Counted from the first letter of the stretch, positions 51,448 to 60,768 are shown. The stretch: 64,000 nt of DNA from Caballeronia sp. SEWSISQ10-4 2 (GCF_030464885.1 NZ_JALPRJ010000012.1:1-64000); one strand, 5' to 3'. Program-made: numbers and translations. Notes: a model not told the origin generated them from the letters alone.

Positions 51448-51966
51448 ATGATGATTGACCGCTCGGAAATATCAAAGGAAATCGACAGAGAGTGCCGGGA
51501 CACTCGATATTCGACCAAGGCATGGAGCTTCGCGTACTACGGCTTCATGTTCACGGCCGCGGTACTCAGCGGGGCTGCAGCAGTAATCTTGAAGATCAAT
51601 GCGCTCTTTGAGCTTGACGAGGCTATTCGGAGCGATCTCGCAGCGTTGTTTTCGATGATCGCGTCGGTGATCGGGGTGGTCGCAACGACCGGCAACTTCG
51701 CGAGCAAGTGGAGTGCGAGCCGGATGGCGAGAAGCGCGCTTGAGCAATTGCGCATCCGCATGCTCGACACTGAATGCGATCTGTCCGCGGTGCAAGACAA
51801 GCTGATCCAGATCCGCGCAGACAAGGATTATGTCTTCACGCAGCAAGCCACAAATCCATTGCCTAACCGACCGCCAATTGCGCGCGGGTCCGGTCAGGCT
51901 GTGTCGGGCGAAATGGAGGCGATCCCGGCCGCGGCTGCGCTGGGGGCTCCGAAAGGAACATCGTGA
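51448..51966 (+). CDS. Two-helix membrane protein, SLATT/DUF4231-like
   Basis: A 172-residue protein with two membrane helices (about 30-50 and 65-83) separated by a short charged turn, followed by a helical cytoplasmic tail (SASRMARSALEQLRIRMLD). The arrangement resembles the SLATT/DUF4231 two-TM family that often serves as the effector of nucleotide-signalling defence systems; this is resemblance only and no sensor partner gene is next to it. GGAGG lies 8 nt before the ATG. Confidence 0.65.
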   Translation: MMIDRSEISKEIDRECRDTRYSTKAWSFAYYGFMFTAAVLSGAAAVILKINALFELDEAIRSDLAALFSMIASVIGVVATTGNFASKWSASRMARSALEQLRIRMLDTECDLSAVQDKLIQIRADKDYVFTQQATNPLPNRPPIARGSGQAVSGEMEAIPAAAALGAPKGTS

Positions 51967-52558
51967 GTGACGCCAAGCATTGGATCCGACGCCGGGTTAG
52001 GCGATCGCGCGGCCCCCGACACGCCGCACGCAACATAAATGCAACGCTTGTCCGGCGTGTTTTGGTTTGGCACGAACAAGCTCCCCGATTAATTGGCGGT
52101 CGCAGTTATTGATCGGCTCTCCGCGTATGCGCGTCCTCGCATGAACGAGCCGCTTACTACTCGATTGCGGTGGTCCATCGCCGCCGAGTGGGACGATTTC
52201 GTACCGAGCGCAGCCAAATGTTTGCGCTCCTCATCAAACCCGGAGCGGATAGTGGAGATTCGGCCGATGACGCAACGATCGCGAACCGAATGGCCGCTTC
52301 CTAGCCGGAACCGACTCCTGAATGTCCGAACGCCGGTGCCGGGGAATGACGCTTTATGGCCGAGCCCGGTCCGACGTTGAACTGGCGGGGTGGGCCGCCA
52401 TTGATCGATCCGCGTCGGGCAGAAGTCGACCCAAGCCAGCCAGATAGCATGCGACCAACTCTGTCCGACTTAGGGCAAAAAGCGGACGCCCGTTTCCGTG
52501 AACGCCCGGGGGCATTTTACAGACCGGTAGCGCTGCGCGTTTCGCAGTGCGAGGGCCT
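51967..52558. other. Gene-free stretch, no feature recognised
   Basis: Nearly 0.6 kb without a supported gene. Short frames on both strands lack ribosome sites and domains. Fragments such as GCAAAAAGCGGACGCCCG resemble degenerate intergenic repeats seen in Burkholderia genomes, but I cannot define a unit or its ends. Confidence 0.45.
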
Positions 52559-53315
52559 TTAATGATCGTTTGACGAGTGCAGTCGCTTATAGCGATAGAC
52601 CGTTTTATCCGTGCCGGCACCCATGGGAAGCCACAATAGCGCCATGTGATAGCTCATATGAGTCCACGTGGTAAGCAGAATGTCGCCGTTGCTATCCAGC
52701 CTGACTGAACGGCCCGAAAAGGAATAGTTCGGACCAAATTCGGATCGTGACGATTGCTCAGGAGCGATCCAACCAATAGTTCCTGCTTCGCACGATACCT
52801 TGACCAGACTGTTGAATCGGGTTGTCATGCTCCCTAGCTGGGACGTGCCGTAGTAAGTCGTAATCGTGTAGTTGCCGTCAACATTCTTCTGGAAGACAGT
52901 TGTATCTGGCGCAATTCGACGACCGTTCGCATCCCTCCTATAGCCCGCGCGCATCGCTTCTGCGGCTTCTATATTCTCCGCGTGGAATATTTCGTCGGCT
53001 AGAGGTAATACGCTGGGTCCGTAGCCTTCGACGATTTGACGCACCCTGCCTTCGTAAACGCCACTCACGTCGGGGCATTCGGGTGATAGAACGGCTTTCG
53101 AATTGTCGTCAGCGTAGTCACGTGGTTCCGGTGCAGATGCACACCCGCAACCCCATTGCACACAAGAGAACGGATGCAATCGTCAGAGACATTGAACGAA
53201 ACGTCATGCCTCCGGCGCGCCCCGGCGTTTCTCGCATGGCCTCTGCTGCGACCTGGGCGCGATCGGCATTGCGTTGCCCTGAAAACAGATAGCCCTTCGT
53301 TTGCTCGAACGTCAT
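52559..53315 (-). pseudogene. Envelope protein broken by a probable frameshift
   Basis: An upstream frame opens at ATG 53315 (ribosome site GGGGAG), runs through MTFEQTKGYLFSGQ and a hydrophobic SLTIASVLLCAMGL helix, then stops at 53118. The main body continues in another frame that overlaps it (53179-52559): CASAPEPRDYADD...CPDVSGVYEGR, and runs to the 52559 stop. Joining the frames between about 53118 and 53179 gives one membrane-anchored or lipoprotein-like protein. A one-base indel, real or a sequencing error, would explain it. The body alone could still start at the TTG at 53179. Function unknown. Confidence 0.6.
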
Positions 53316-53712
53316 GCACTCCCCGCCGTATGATTCGATTATCCGCACATTTTAAAGGGCAAGCCTCCACCATCGGCCGAACTAGAACTGGGAGCAGACG
53401 ATCGCTCATTAAAGGCGAGTGACCGCAGTTGGCCGATAGCGCCAGCTCAACTGAGGCCCCTGAAGCCGACATTTGCGAAGAGTGGGACGAGCTCGCCAAC
53501 GGCGGCAAAGGCCGACGAACCGCCCTCCACTTCGCATCGACTATCGGCGGGTCATCGGCCTTTGCCGCCGTTCACCTGCCCCGAATCTGCACCGCAGCGA
53601 ATGTCGGGTGACGAGAAAGTCGAATGAGTCTTGCCGATCCACATCGGACCTTCAATACAGCGCGGAGACAACAACAGCCTTCAAGTTGCACGGCCATTCG
53701 CGCGACCGCTAC
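53316..53712. other. Gene-free stretch upstream of the broken envelope gene
   Basis: Short plus-strand frames are present but have no ribosome site or family features. Sequence such as GACCGCAGTTGGCCGATAGC looks like degenerate intergenic repeat DNA. It separates the broken gene from the end of the CHASE2 operon. Confidence 0.45.
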
Positions 53713-55200
53713 TCAAGGTCCTGGCGCCTTGTCAGTTCGATCGTTGTCGTCTTCACGCGCCGTGGCGTGCGTCGCTTCTGTTCTGGTTCGTTCACCAACG
53801 TGGAGCAACGCGGGCGCAAAGAAGCAGCCCATGACTGCGGACAGGATAATGAAAATCGAGGCCGCATCGACCAGCAGTCCGAAACGAATAAAAATAAAGA
53901 AACAGCATAAAAGATTCAGCAAATGCAGGAAGAGGCCGAGAAAGGTGGAACCCTTTGGGACGGCTCTTATGAATACCGCAAACCGCGATTGAGTGCGCGG
54001 CACATACCAAATAATGAGCAGCCCGAACATCATGATAAAGCCACTTTCTGCCCATTTCAGCCAGGTCGGGCGGCGCAGGAAACGTCCCTCGAAAATAGTC
54101 TCGATAACCTGCGCTTGAATTTCGATACCCGGCACCAGTTCGCCCAACGCGGTCGTGCGCATGTCAGTCACGCCGGTGCCGGTCAGTCCGACCAGCACCA
54201 ATTTGTTCCGGAACCGTTCCGGATCGACTGTTCCCTGCAGGATGTCGCGTGCCGACACATAGCGGTTCAGCGTCGACCGAATGGACGCGAAGTGCAACCA
54301 GATGTCGCCGCCGGGTTGCGTAGGCACCTGCGCATCCGCGACACCCACCGCCTGCACGCCCGACGCGTCGGCAAAGACGTCGATCGCCGATGAACCCGTG
54401 GCGAGGCGAAGCATTTCCATCGGCAGACTGGGGACCAGTTTCTCCCCCAAACCCATGATGAGGGGAATATGCCGGACCACGCCTTGTTCGAGCGCCACGC
54501 TCAGCATCGCCTGCCCGTGAGCCGCCGCCTGCAATTCCGGCAGGCTGGCGAGCACATAGTCGAACCGTTGCACGCGGCCCAGCGGGTCGGTGCCATGCAC
54601 GAGGATCGGAGCGCTTCGCAGATCGGTGCTGGCGCCGAAGGTGGGACGATCGAGTGCCGCAGCACCCAGTATGGTCGGTGCCGCGCGCAACGAACTGGCG
54701 AGAATGGCTTCGTGACTGGGAAGAGCCCGCAAGCTGGCAGCCAGGGCCGCAGCCGTGCTCGGCAGATTACCGGCCACCTTGTCGGGAGAGGTCTGATCCG
54801 GCTCCGGCATGTAAATGTCGAGACCGATAGCCAGCGGTTTCAGTGCTGCAATGGCATCGATCAGGCTCGCGAGTCGATTTCGCGGCCAGGGCCATTGACC
54901 GACGGTTGCCAGCGTCTCATCGTCAATCTCGACGATAGTCACGGGCTGAGCAGTCGGAATTCGTGGGAAGCGACGTTGATACTGGTCGAACAGAAGTTGC
55001 CGGGCCGTTTTAAAGGAATCAGGAAGCGCCTCGTCAAGCGCGACCACGAAAGCCGGACGTGCTACGTCGCTAGGCCATTCGCTGGACAGGTTGACCAGGC
55101 TCAGGCCGAACAACACCACCAGCGCCACTGGACGTCCCTGGGCCGCCTTAAGCAGATTCTTGATCCGGGCAAGCCATAGGTCGTAATAGCGTTTCATCAA
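53713..55200 (-). CDS. CHASE2 membrane sensor protein without an output domain
   Basis: A 495-residue protein with an N-terminal membrane helix (about 25-42), a periplasmic CHASE2 domain (about 50-390, with TIVEIDDETLATVGQWPWPR, LDIYMPE and LVLVGLTGTGVTDMR) and a cluster of about three helices after residue 400. CHASE2 proteins usually end in a cyclase, kinase or diguanylate domain; here the chain stops after the helices with a short Glu/Asp/Arg-rich tail. It lies downstream of an OmpA lipoprotein and a FecR gene on the same strand, the typical CHASE2/FecR/OmpA arrangement. Confidence 0.9.
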   Translation of the reverse strand: MMKRYYDLWLARIKNLLKAAQGRPVALVVLFGLSLVNLSSEWPSDVARPAFVVALDEALPDSFKTARQLLFDQYQRRFPRIPTAQPVTIVEIDDETLATVGQWPWPRNRLASLIDAIAALKPLAIGLDIYMPEPDQTSPDKVAGNLPSTAAALAASLRALPSHEAILASSLRAAPTILGAAALDRPTFGASTDLRSAPILVHGTDPLGRVQRFDYVLASLPELQAAAHGQAMLSVALEQGVVRHIPLIMGLGEKLVPSLPMEMLRLATGSSAIDVFADASGVQAVGVADAQVPTQPGGDIWLHFASIRSTLNRYVSARDILQGTVDPERFRNKLVLVGLTGTGVTDMRTTALGELVPGIEIQAQVIETIFEGRFLRRPTWLKWAESGFIMMFGLLIIWYVPRTQSRFAVFIRAVPKGSTFLGLFLHLLNLLCCFFIFIRFGLLVDAASIFIILSAVMGCFFAPALLHVGERTRTEATHATAREDDNDRTDKAPGP

Positions 55201-55235
55201 AGGAAAGGCCGTTCACCGTCGATGACTCGCGCGGA

Positions 55236-55853
55236 TCATTGGATGGTGATGACTACGCGTCGGTTCATGCGATTGGGAACACCATCTGCGGTGTGGACCA
55301 GTGGCTCGCGCTTGCCTCGGGCAGCAGTCTCTATTTGTTGGGCAGGAATCCCTTGCTTGATCAGGAACGCTGCAACAGTCTCCGCTCGCCGCCTGGACAG
55401 TCTGTCGTCGAATTCCTGCGAGCCCGCCAGATCGGTGTGGCCGACTACCACGAGCTGTGGCGCAGGCCAGGTAGCCAGGATCGCTTTTAGCTGTTTAACC
55501 GTGGCGAACGACTCCGGGGCCAGGTCGGTGGCGGAGTCGAAGAGAAAGAAAATCGTAAATGTCATGGGGCGCGGAGGCCGAGCCGCCAGTAGCTCGGCAT
55601 ATCGTGTCTGCACACTGGACTGGCTATCCATCGTTTTTTCGATGGCACCGCCCTTAGTGACGTCGACCCCGGCGTAAGCCTTGTTTATTGTTTGCTCTCC
55701 GGTGGCGCTGTGGACAATGACTGCTCCGACCTTGCCCTCCGGATCTGGCAATAAAATAATCTTGTCCGGGGGCGTGCTGCACCCGGACAGCAAAGCCAGC
55801 GTGGCGAATGCCGCGGCAAATGCTTGGCCGTGACGTCGGATTACGGCCTTCAA
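55236..55853 (-). CDS. OmpA-family peptidoglycan-binding lipoprotein
   Basis: A 205-residue lipoprotein with an N-terminal signal and lipobox LLSGC, and a C-terminal OmpA domain (VVVGHTDLAGSQEFDDRLSRRRAETVAAFLIKQGI...NRRVVITIQ) that binds peptidoglycan. The FFLFDSATDL segment starts this domain. It is expected to tether an envelope sensor to the cell wall. Its start overlaps the FecR gene by 4 nt and the CHASE2 gene follows after 35 nt. Confidence 0.92.
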   Translation of the reverse strand: MKAVIRRHGQAFAAAFATLALLSGCSTPPDKIILLPDPEGKVGAVIVHSATGEQTINKAYAGVDVTKGGAIEKTMDSQSSVQTRYAELLAARPPRPMTFTIFFLFDSATDLAPESFATVKQLKAILATWPAPQLVVVGHTDLAGSQEFDDRLSRRRAETVAAFLIKQGIPAQQIETAARGKREPLVHTADGVPNRMNRRVVITIQ

Positions 55854-56317
55854 CGTGCACTCTCCCCGTTACCGCCGACTTCGATGATAAATGCAGTGCC
55901 GCGCACGCCCAGCGTGGTCGTCGGCGTGCTGAAACGGACGGCATCCGGATTTGCCTTCGCCAGCTTTCCGGAAATCACTGCCAGGGAACCGCGTTTGATC
56001 GTGGCATCGAGCATCCCGTCATGGGTCGTGGTATTGAAGGCGAATTTGTTGAGCTCGAGGATGGAATTGGCGCCGGCCGAGAGTTGGGTATCGTCACGCA
56101 ACGTGATACCAACTGAGGATTCCGGGCCGGTCACTATGCGATCGCTGCCGTAAACCTCGCTGCCGATGGCCGCGCCCGAACTGCTTCCAGCCCGCTCGAC
56201 CTGCACCGTGCCCTTGAGGGTCTTGACAACGCCTGCAGCATCGGCGGCGAGTGCATCGGTGACAGCCATGCACCCGCAGGCAAAAATCAAGGCATATTTG
56301 ATCGCTTGGAGACGCAT
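55850..56317 (-). CDS. FecR-domain periplasmic protein
   Basis: A 155-residue secreted FecR-domain protein with signal peptide (MRLQAIKYALIFACGCMAVTDALA) and the FecR pattern VKTLKGTVQVERAGSSSGAAIGSEVYGSDRIVTGPESSVGITLRDDTQLS. It is probably part of an envelope sensor complex with the OmpA and CHASE2 proteins encoded downstream. The ATG at 56317 has AGGTG upstream and gives a normal signal peptide; a longer frame to 56383 does not. The 300-bp gap upstream to 56617 has no gene. Confidence 0.88.
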   Translation of the reverse strand: MRLQAIKYALIFACGCMAVTDALAADAAGVVKTLKGTVQVERAGSSSGAAIGSEVYGSDRIVTGPESSVGITLRDDTQLSAGANSILELNKFAFNTTTHDGMLDATIKRGSLAVISGKLAKANPDAVRFSTPTTTLGVRGTAFIIEVGGNGESAR

Positions 56318-56616
56318 CGGTGGCACCTGATTGCTTAAACGTGCGTAAGCGCTGCTTTGCGCGGGGCAGCGTGGCTCCCCCATGTCGACCCGGTGTTGTA
56401 AGGAATCATTCCCCGATTGCTCGTAGAGGTGGGGCTTGTGAAGGACCTGCAGAAATACTGCTCGTGGAAGTCAGGTGGCGACGTTTCTACGGTATCGAAC
56501 AGAATATGGCTCCGACCCAAATGACTCTGTGCGCTTCCCCGCATATCGCCACGAGACACTTCTTTGGCAGCCGGTTTGCGGCTATCACTTCACCGCGTGT
56601 CGGCGATATCACCCCG

Positions 56617-57453
56617 CTAAGCCGCAGGCCAGACAATAGGAAAAAGCGGGTGGTCCATTAACGCGCCTTCACTCAGCGTCTCCTCGAGGCCCGGAAACTC
56701 CGGCGAAGTACGCCAGCGCCTCGGCGCATGCCGAACATCGTCGCCGACAAACCGAATTGAGAACGCACGCCGCCGTGTCTGCCCGCTCACACCACCAGAC
56801 GCATGCAGAGTCAGCATGTTGAAGCACACCATGTCGCCCGGTTCCAGCTCCCATCCGATGATCGGATACGCCCCGCGGTCAGCTTCGATATCCGGCAGAT
56901 CCGCGAGACTGCCCTCTGGAAACCATTTAGCTTGATTGTCCATGAACGTACGCGGCATCAGCCACGGCCCGAGATGCGAGCCCACAACAAACTCCAGCCT
57001 CGACTCCTGAGAAACGGGATCGACCGGAATCCACATGCTGACGTTGTCGCGGCCGGTGATGTTGTAATAAGGCTGGTCCTGATGCCACGGCGTGCGTTGC
57101 CGGGTATTCGGCTCCTTCACCAGCAGATGATCGTGGTAAAGCCGTATCGTCTCGCTTCCCAACAACGCCGCAGCAACCGCGGGCGCTGCCGAGTGAAAAA
57201 TAAACTGACGATACGCATCGTTCTCCTGCCAATTGCAGAAGTCTTCGAAGAACCAGCCTGGATCGTCGGGACGGCTCGCGACTTTCGCGCGCGGACTGGG
57301 CGTTCGCAGGTTGCTATCGATACCCGCGCGCAACAAAGCAACCTCTTCCTGCGTGAATATCTGGCGAATACAAACCGCGCCATCGCGGTGAAAGTCTTCC
57401 ATCAATTGCGGTGTGACGGCCCGCTCCAGACGGGCGGTTACGGTCTCCAACAT
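56617..57453 (-). CDS. Phytanoyl-CoA dioxygenase (PhyH) family enzyme
   Basis: A 278-residue Fe(II)/2-oxoglutarate dioxygenase. The iron ligands are His124 and Asp126 (TPWHQDQPYY) and the distal His217 (LTLHASGG), with Arg234 placed for 2-oxoglutarate binding. GGAGG precedes the ATG at 57453. Substrate unknown; members act on CoA esters, amino acids or small molecules. It comes 42 nt after the amino-acid-type binding protein gene on the same strand, which hints at an amino-acid-like substrate (inference). Confidence 0.9.
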   Translation of the reverse strand: MLETVTARLERAVTPQLMEDFHRDGAVCIRQIFTQEEVALLRAGIDSNLRTPSPRAKVASRPDDPGWFFEDFCNWQENDAYRQFIFHSAAPAVAAALLGSETIRLYHDHLLVKEPNTRQRTPWHQDQPYYNITGRDNVSMWIPVDPVSQESRLEFVVGSHLGPWLMPRTFMDNQAKWFPEGSLADLPDIEADRGAYPIIGWELEPGDMVCFNMLTLHASGGVSGQTRRRAFSIRFVGDDVRHAPRRWRTSPEFPGLEETLSEGALMDHPLFPIVWPAA

Positions 57454-57494
57454 ACCTGCCTCCCTACGAGAAAGAATGGGCTGAGTCGTGACGC

Positions 57495-58271
57495 TCAATC
57501 GCCGTAAATGTTGAAATTGAAGTACTTCGCAGCGACCTGTTGATACACACCGTCCTGACGTATCGCGGCAATGGCCTGGTTGATCTGCGTTTCCATCGGC
57601 GCGTCGCCCTTTCGTATGCCGATGGCCACATCGCCCGCCACGCGGCTGTCCCCCACCGGCTTACCCACCAGCGCGAAATCTTTGCCACGCGGCATCTTCA
57701 GAAAGCCGAAGTCGGCTTGCACGGCGGCCTGAAATGCTGCATCGAGACGGTTCGTTACGAGGTCCTGATAAATCTGGTCCTGCGTCTGATATGACACCAC
57801 CGTCACGTTCTTCGGCGCCCATTCCGCGTTCGCATAGCTCTCCTGGGTCGAGCCCTGCACAACCCCAACGCGTTTACCCTGCAACGCCCGCGCGGTAGGT
57901 TGAAGGGTCGAGCCCGCGCGCGCAATCAATGCTGAGCTGCTGTTGTAAAGACGGTTGCTGAAGTCAATCTGCTGACGCCGCGCCGGCGTAGCCGACATCG
58001 CGGAGAGTATGGCGTCGAATTTGCGCGCCTTGAGCGCTGGAATCATGCCTTCGAAGTTCTGCTCGACCCACACACACTTCTGATGGAGCTGCGCGCAGAT
58101 CGCGTTGCCCAGGTCGATATCGAAACCCGTGAACGATTCATCGGGCGCCTTCGACTCGAACGGCGGATAGCTGGGATCGACACCGAAGCGAATGGCCTGT
58201 TTATCCTGTGCAAGAACAGCAAGGGGCAACATCGCCAGTGCGCAAAAGGCTGAAAGCGTTACGTGTTTCAT
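57495..58271 (-). CDS. Amino-acid ABC transporter substrate-binding protein
   Basis: A 258-residue periplasmic SBP family 3 protein, closest to the lysine/arginine/ornithine and histidine binding proteins: signal peptide to about Ala21, then IRFGVDPSYPPFESKAPDESFTGFDIDLGNAICAQL and GMIPALKARKFDAILSAMSATPARRQQIDFS. It should deliver a basic or polar amino acid to an ABC permease, which must be encoded elsewhere since no permease or ATPase gene is adjacent. It is the first gene of a unit with the PhyH-type dioxygenase. Confidence 0.93.
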   Translation of the reverse strand: MKHVTLSAFCALAMLPLAVLAQDKQAIRFGVDPSYPPFESKAPDESFTGFDIDLGNAICAQLHQKCVWVEQNFEGMIPALKARKFDAILSAMSATPARRQQIDFSNRLYNSSSALIARAGSTLQPTARALQGKRVGVVQGSTQESYANAEWAPKNVTVVSYQTQDQIYQDLVTNRLDAAFQAAVQADFGFLKMPRGKDFALVGKPVGDSRVAGDVAIGIRKGDAPMETQINQAIAAIRQDGVYQQVAAKYFNFNIYGD

Positions 58272-58611
58272 GAAGTTCCCCGTCGGTGTTGAATCAATTT
58301 GAACGGTCGGTAAGCCGGCCTTCGTTCATGCGATGTCGAGCGGTGCAACGTTGCGCGAGACGATCGCATCACCCGGATACTTCGCCGGCACGGAATTCAC
58401 ATGGATGCGATGACACAATCGAATCATTTCGTCGCGGCTAGCAAGCATGTCGATGGAAATGGTCATTCGCATGGGTCCGTGATTAACGTTAGAACTTGAT
58501 CGGGTGACGCTACCGTAGCGCGACAGAAAACGAGGCGGGAGAGCTAGAATCGTGAACGTGGCAACCAAAGGTGAACATGCCGCGCGGCCCCGTCTTTATC
58601 ATTGAGAGCGT
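58272..58611. other. Intergenic stretch before the broken LysR gene
   Basis: 340 bp without a supported gene. A minus-strand frame of 80 codons (58326-58568) contains MRMTISIDMLASRDEMIRL but has no ribosome site or recognised domain; it is left as unproven. Divergent promoters for the binding protein and the LysR gene should lie here. Confidence 0.45.
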
Positions 58612-59561
58612 ATGAAACTTCACCAACTCCGCACGCTTATCGCCATTGCCGAAGCAGGCGGTGTGCGCGGTGCGGCGCGCGTTTTGAAAGCCTCCCAGGC
58701 GGCTATTACCAAGAGCCTGCGCCAACTTGAGGAAAGTATGCAGATGTCACTGGTGGTGCGCACGTCGTCAGGCGTCACGCTCACGGAGAGCGGCCAGGCG
58801 CTGCTGGTTCACGCCCGATTGATTGCCGGCAGATGACACGCGCCCAGGACGCCATGAACGCCCTGCGGGGCGCCACGCAGGGCAAGCTCACGGTGGCTGT
58901 CACCCCGTGGATCGCCATGACGTTCCTGGCGGACACGGTCACGCGCTTTTGCGAGCGCATGCCCGATATCCGCCTGGAGTTCTTCGAAGGATTGTTGTCG
59001 GTCGCCAATCCGCGACTGCGCGACGGCAGTCTCGACTTCTTTATCGGCCGGCCGGAGCCTGGAGCATTCGGTGTCGAATTTCAGTATCAGCCATTGTTTT
59101 CGTCGACCTGCGCGCTCGTCGCTCGCGAGGGACATCCGCGAGCGAACTGCCATTCACTGGCGGATCTCAGCGATCTGGACTGGGTGTTGACATGGGATCC
59201 GTTGAACGAGAATGCCCTTGTCGACAACATGTTCACTCGATACAACGTGCCGGTGCCGCGAAAGATTCACCTGACGCATTCTCTTTCGATTGCAATTGCG
59301 TTGCTCAAAAAGACCGACATGATCAGCGTATTTCCGTGGCCGCTCGTCGAGGTCAGTGCGGCCAAAGAAGGACTATGTGCCATTCCGTTACGCGAACAAC
59401 TGGACGACGCGATGGTCAGCGTCATCTCGCGCAGCGGTCATCCCGCGAGTGCCGCGTCCGAGTGCTTTATAGAATGCATGATCGAAACGATTCGCGAAGG
59501 ATGCGAATCGAGTTTGCCGGAGACACGTCACGTGCTGCAGTCAGTCGAACTGTTGATCTGA
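58612..59561 (+). pseudogene. LysR-family regulator split by a frameshift
   Basis: The first part (58612-58836) is a clean LysR DNA-binding domain, MKLHQLRTLIAIAEAGGVRG...SLRQLEESM...TLTESGQALLVHARLIAG, ending at TGA. The second (58833-59561) carries on the linker and effector domain from MTRAQDAMNALRGATQGKLTVAVTPW to the C-terminus. The two overlap by ATGA and sit in different frames, exactly where LysR linker sequence should be continuous. A one-base indel near 58830 (true mutation or sequencing error) is most likely; coupled translation of two pieces is possible. Confidence 0.75.
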
Positions 59562-59594
59562 TGGGTTACTGCTGCCCCGGCATGCCATAAGAAA

Positions 59595-59627
59595 AACGGC
59601 GCGCACCATTGTTAAGTGCGCGCCGTT
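59595..59627 (-). terminator. Strong intrinsic terminator of the porin gene
   Basis: AACGGCGCGCAC (59595-59606) pairs perfectly with GTGCGCGCCGTT (59616-59627) around a 9-nt loop. On the minus strand it is followed by TTTTTC, giving the GC stem plus U tract of a factor-independent terminator 44 nt past the porin stop. Confidence 0.85.
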
Positions 59628-59670
59628 GATCCGGAAGTGTCATGCCCGGCGGCAAGCCGGGCAGCCCACA

Positions 59671-60768
59671 TCAGAATATGTTGCGAAGGCCGACCGCGAC
59701 GCCGGTCTGGTTGTTGCGACCCGGAAAGTCTGCTTGCGCCGCGCCGGTGCCACGGATGAAATCGACCGTGCCATACACTTCCGTCCGCTTGGACAGCGAG
59801 TATTCGGCAAGCACCACGCCCGAGTAGCGCACGCCGCGGCTAAGCGTGGTCCCGTTGGCGTTCAGCGCGTTGCGCGAGTGGTCGTAGTAGCCCGCCGCGG
59901 TCAGCAGCAGCGGCGTCGTGACCTGCCAGGTGGTACCGACGTAGAAGCCATCGTCGATGCGGTTGGTGTTCGTTACAGGCGCCGCGAAGTTGGCAGCCGG
60001 TGAGTTTGCAGCCGACATGAAGATGTCGACCATGCCGGTATTGTCCTGCGAATGCAGCCAGCCCGCAAAAGCCTTGACCGTGTTGAATGCATAGACAGCG
60101 CTTACGTTGACAACATTGAACTTGTTGTTGTGCACGTCGCTGTTCTGCTGGAAGCCCGCATCGAGAGACAAGCTGTTGTACGTGTAAGACGCCGTCAAGC
60201 CATACATGTTGCTCGCGCCGACGCTGCCGGCCACGTTACCAAAGCCGTACATGGCTTCCACGTTCACGCCGCCAAACTGACCGTTGTACTTGACGGAGTT
60301 GTTCTGCCGCAGGCCGTAGCCGAGCGCGCCGGGCAACCAGCCGTCCTGATCGAAGTTACCCACGGTCAGCGGGTCGTAGACGTTCCCTAACTGGTCGAAT
60401 AGCGGCGTGTTCTGGCGACCCAAGGTGACAGTGCCATATTGCTTACTCGACAGCCCAACGTAAGCCATCCGGTTGAAGAGCGTACCCGAGCTCGCAAGCT
60501 GGCCGTTCCAGAGATTGAAGCCGTTCTCGAGCCGGAACACCGCAGACAAGCCGCCGCCCAGATCCTCAGCTCCCTTCAAGCCCCAACGGCTACCGGTGAT
60601 CGGGCCGACGCCCATCGATACCTGGCTGTCGTTGTTCGCATTGGCGTTGGTGAGATAGCGGACGCTCGTGTCGACAATGCCGTACAACGTGACCGAGCTT
60701 TGCGCGAAGGCGGACTGTGCCGCGATGGCGATAAGCGCGCCGCCGATGGCGCTAATGGTTTTCTTCAC
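59671..60768 (-). CDS. Gram-negative general porin (Burkholderia type)
   Basis: A 365-residue outer-membrane porin with signal peptide (VKKTISAIGGALIAIAAQSAFA) and the QSSVTLYGIVDTSVRYLTNANANN first strand, GLKGAEDLGGGLSAVFRLENGF and LGRQNTPLFDQLG signatures and a GLRNIF end, the typical Phe-terminated Burkholderia porin. GTG at 60768 is preceded by GGGAG; the longer frame to 60912 is an upstream extension with no signal character. The strong terminator follows. Confidence 0.93.
   Translation of the reverse strand: MKKTISAIGGALIAIAAQSAFAQSSVTLYGIVDTSVRYLTNANANNDSQVSMGVGPITGSRWGLKGAEDLGGGLSAVFRLENGFNLWNGQLASSGTLFNRMAYVGLSSKQYGTVTLGRQNTPLFDQLGNVYDPLTVGNFDQDGWLPGALGYGLRQNNSVKYNGQFGGVNVEAMYGFGNVAGSVGASNMYGLTASYTYNSLSLDAGFQQNSDVHNNKFNVVNVSAVYAFNTVKAFAGWLHSQDNTGMVDIFMSAANSPAANFAAPVTNTNRIDDGFYVGTTWQVTTPLLLTAAGYYDHSRNALNANGTTLSRGVRYSGVVLAEYSLSKRTEVYGTVDFIRGTGAAQADFPGRNNQTGVAVGLRNIF

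Noticed and set aside
51069-51518. Minus-strand open frame of 149 codons
   Set aside because: No ribosome site, no recognised domain, and it overlaps the better-supported plus-strand two-helix protein gene.
58326-58568. 80-codon minus-strand frame before the broken LysR gene
   Set aside because: It contains an internal Met and some order, but no ribosome site or family pattern; not enough to call a gene.
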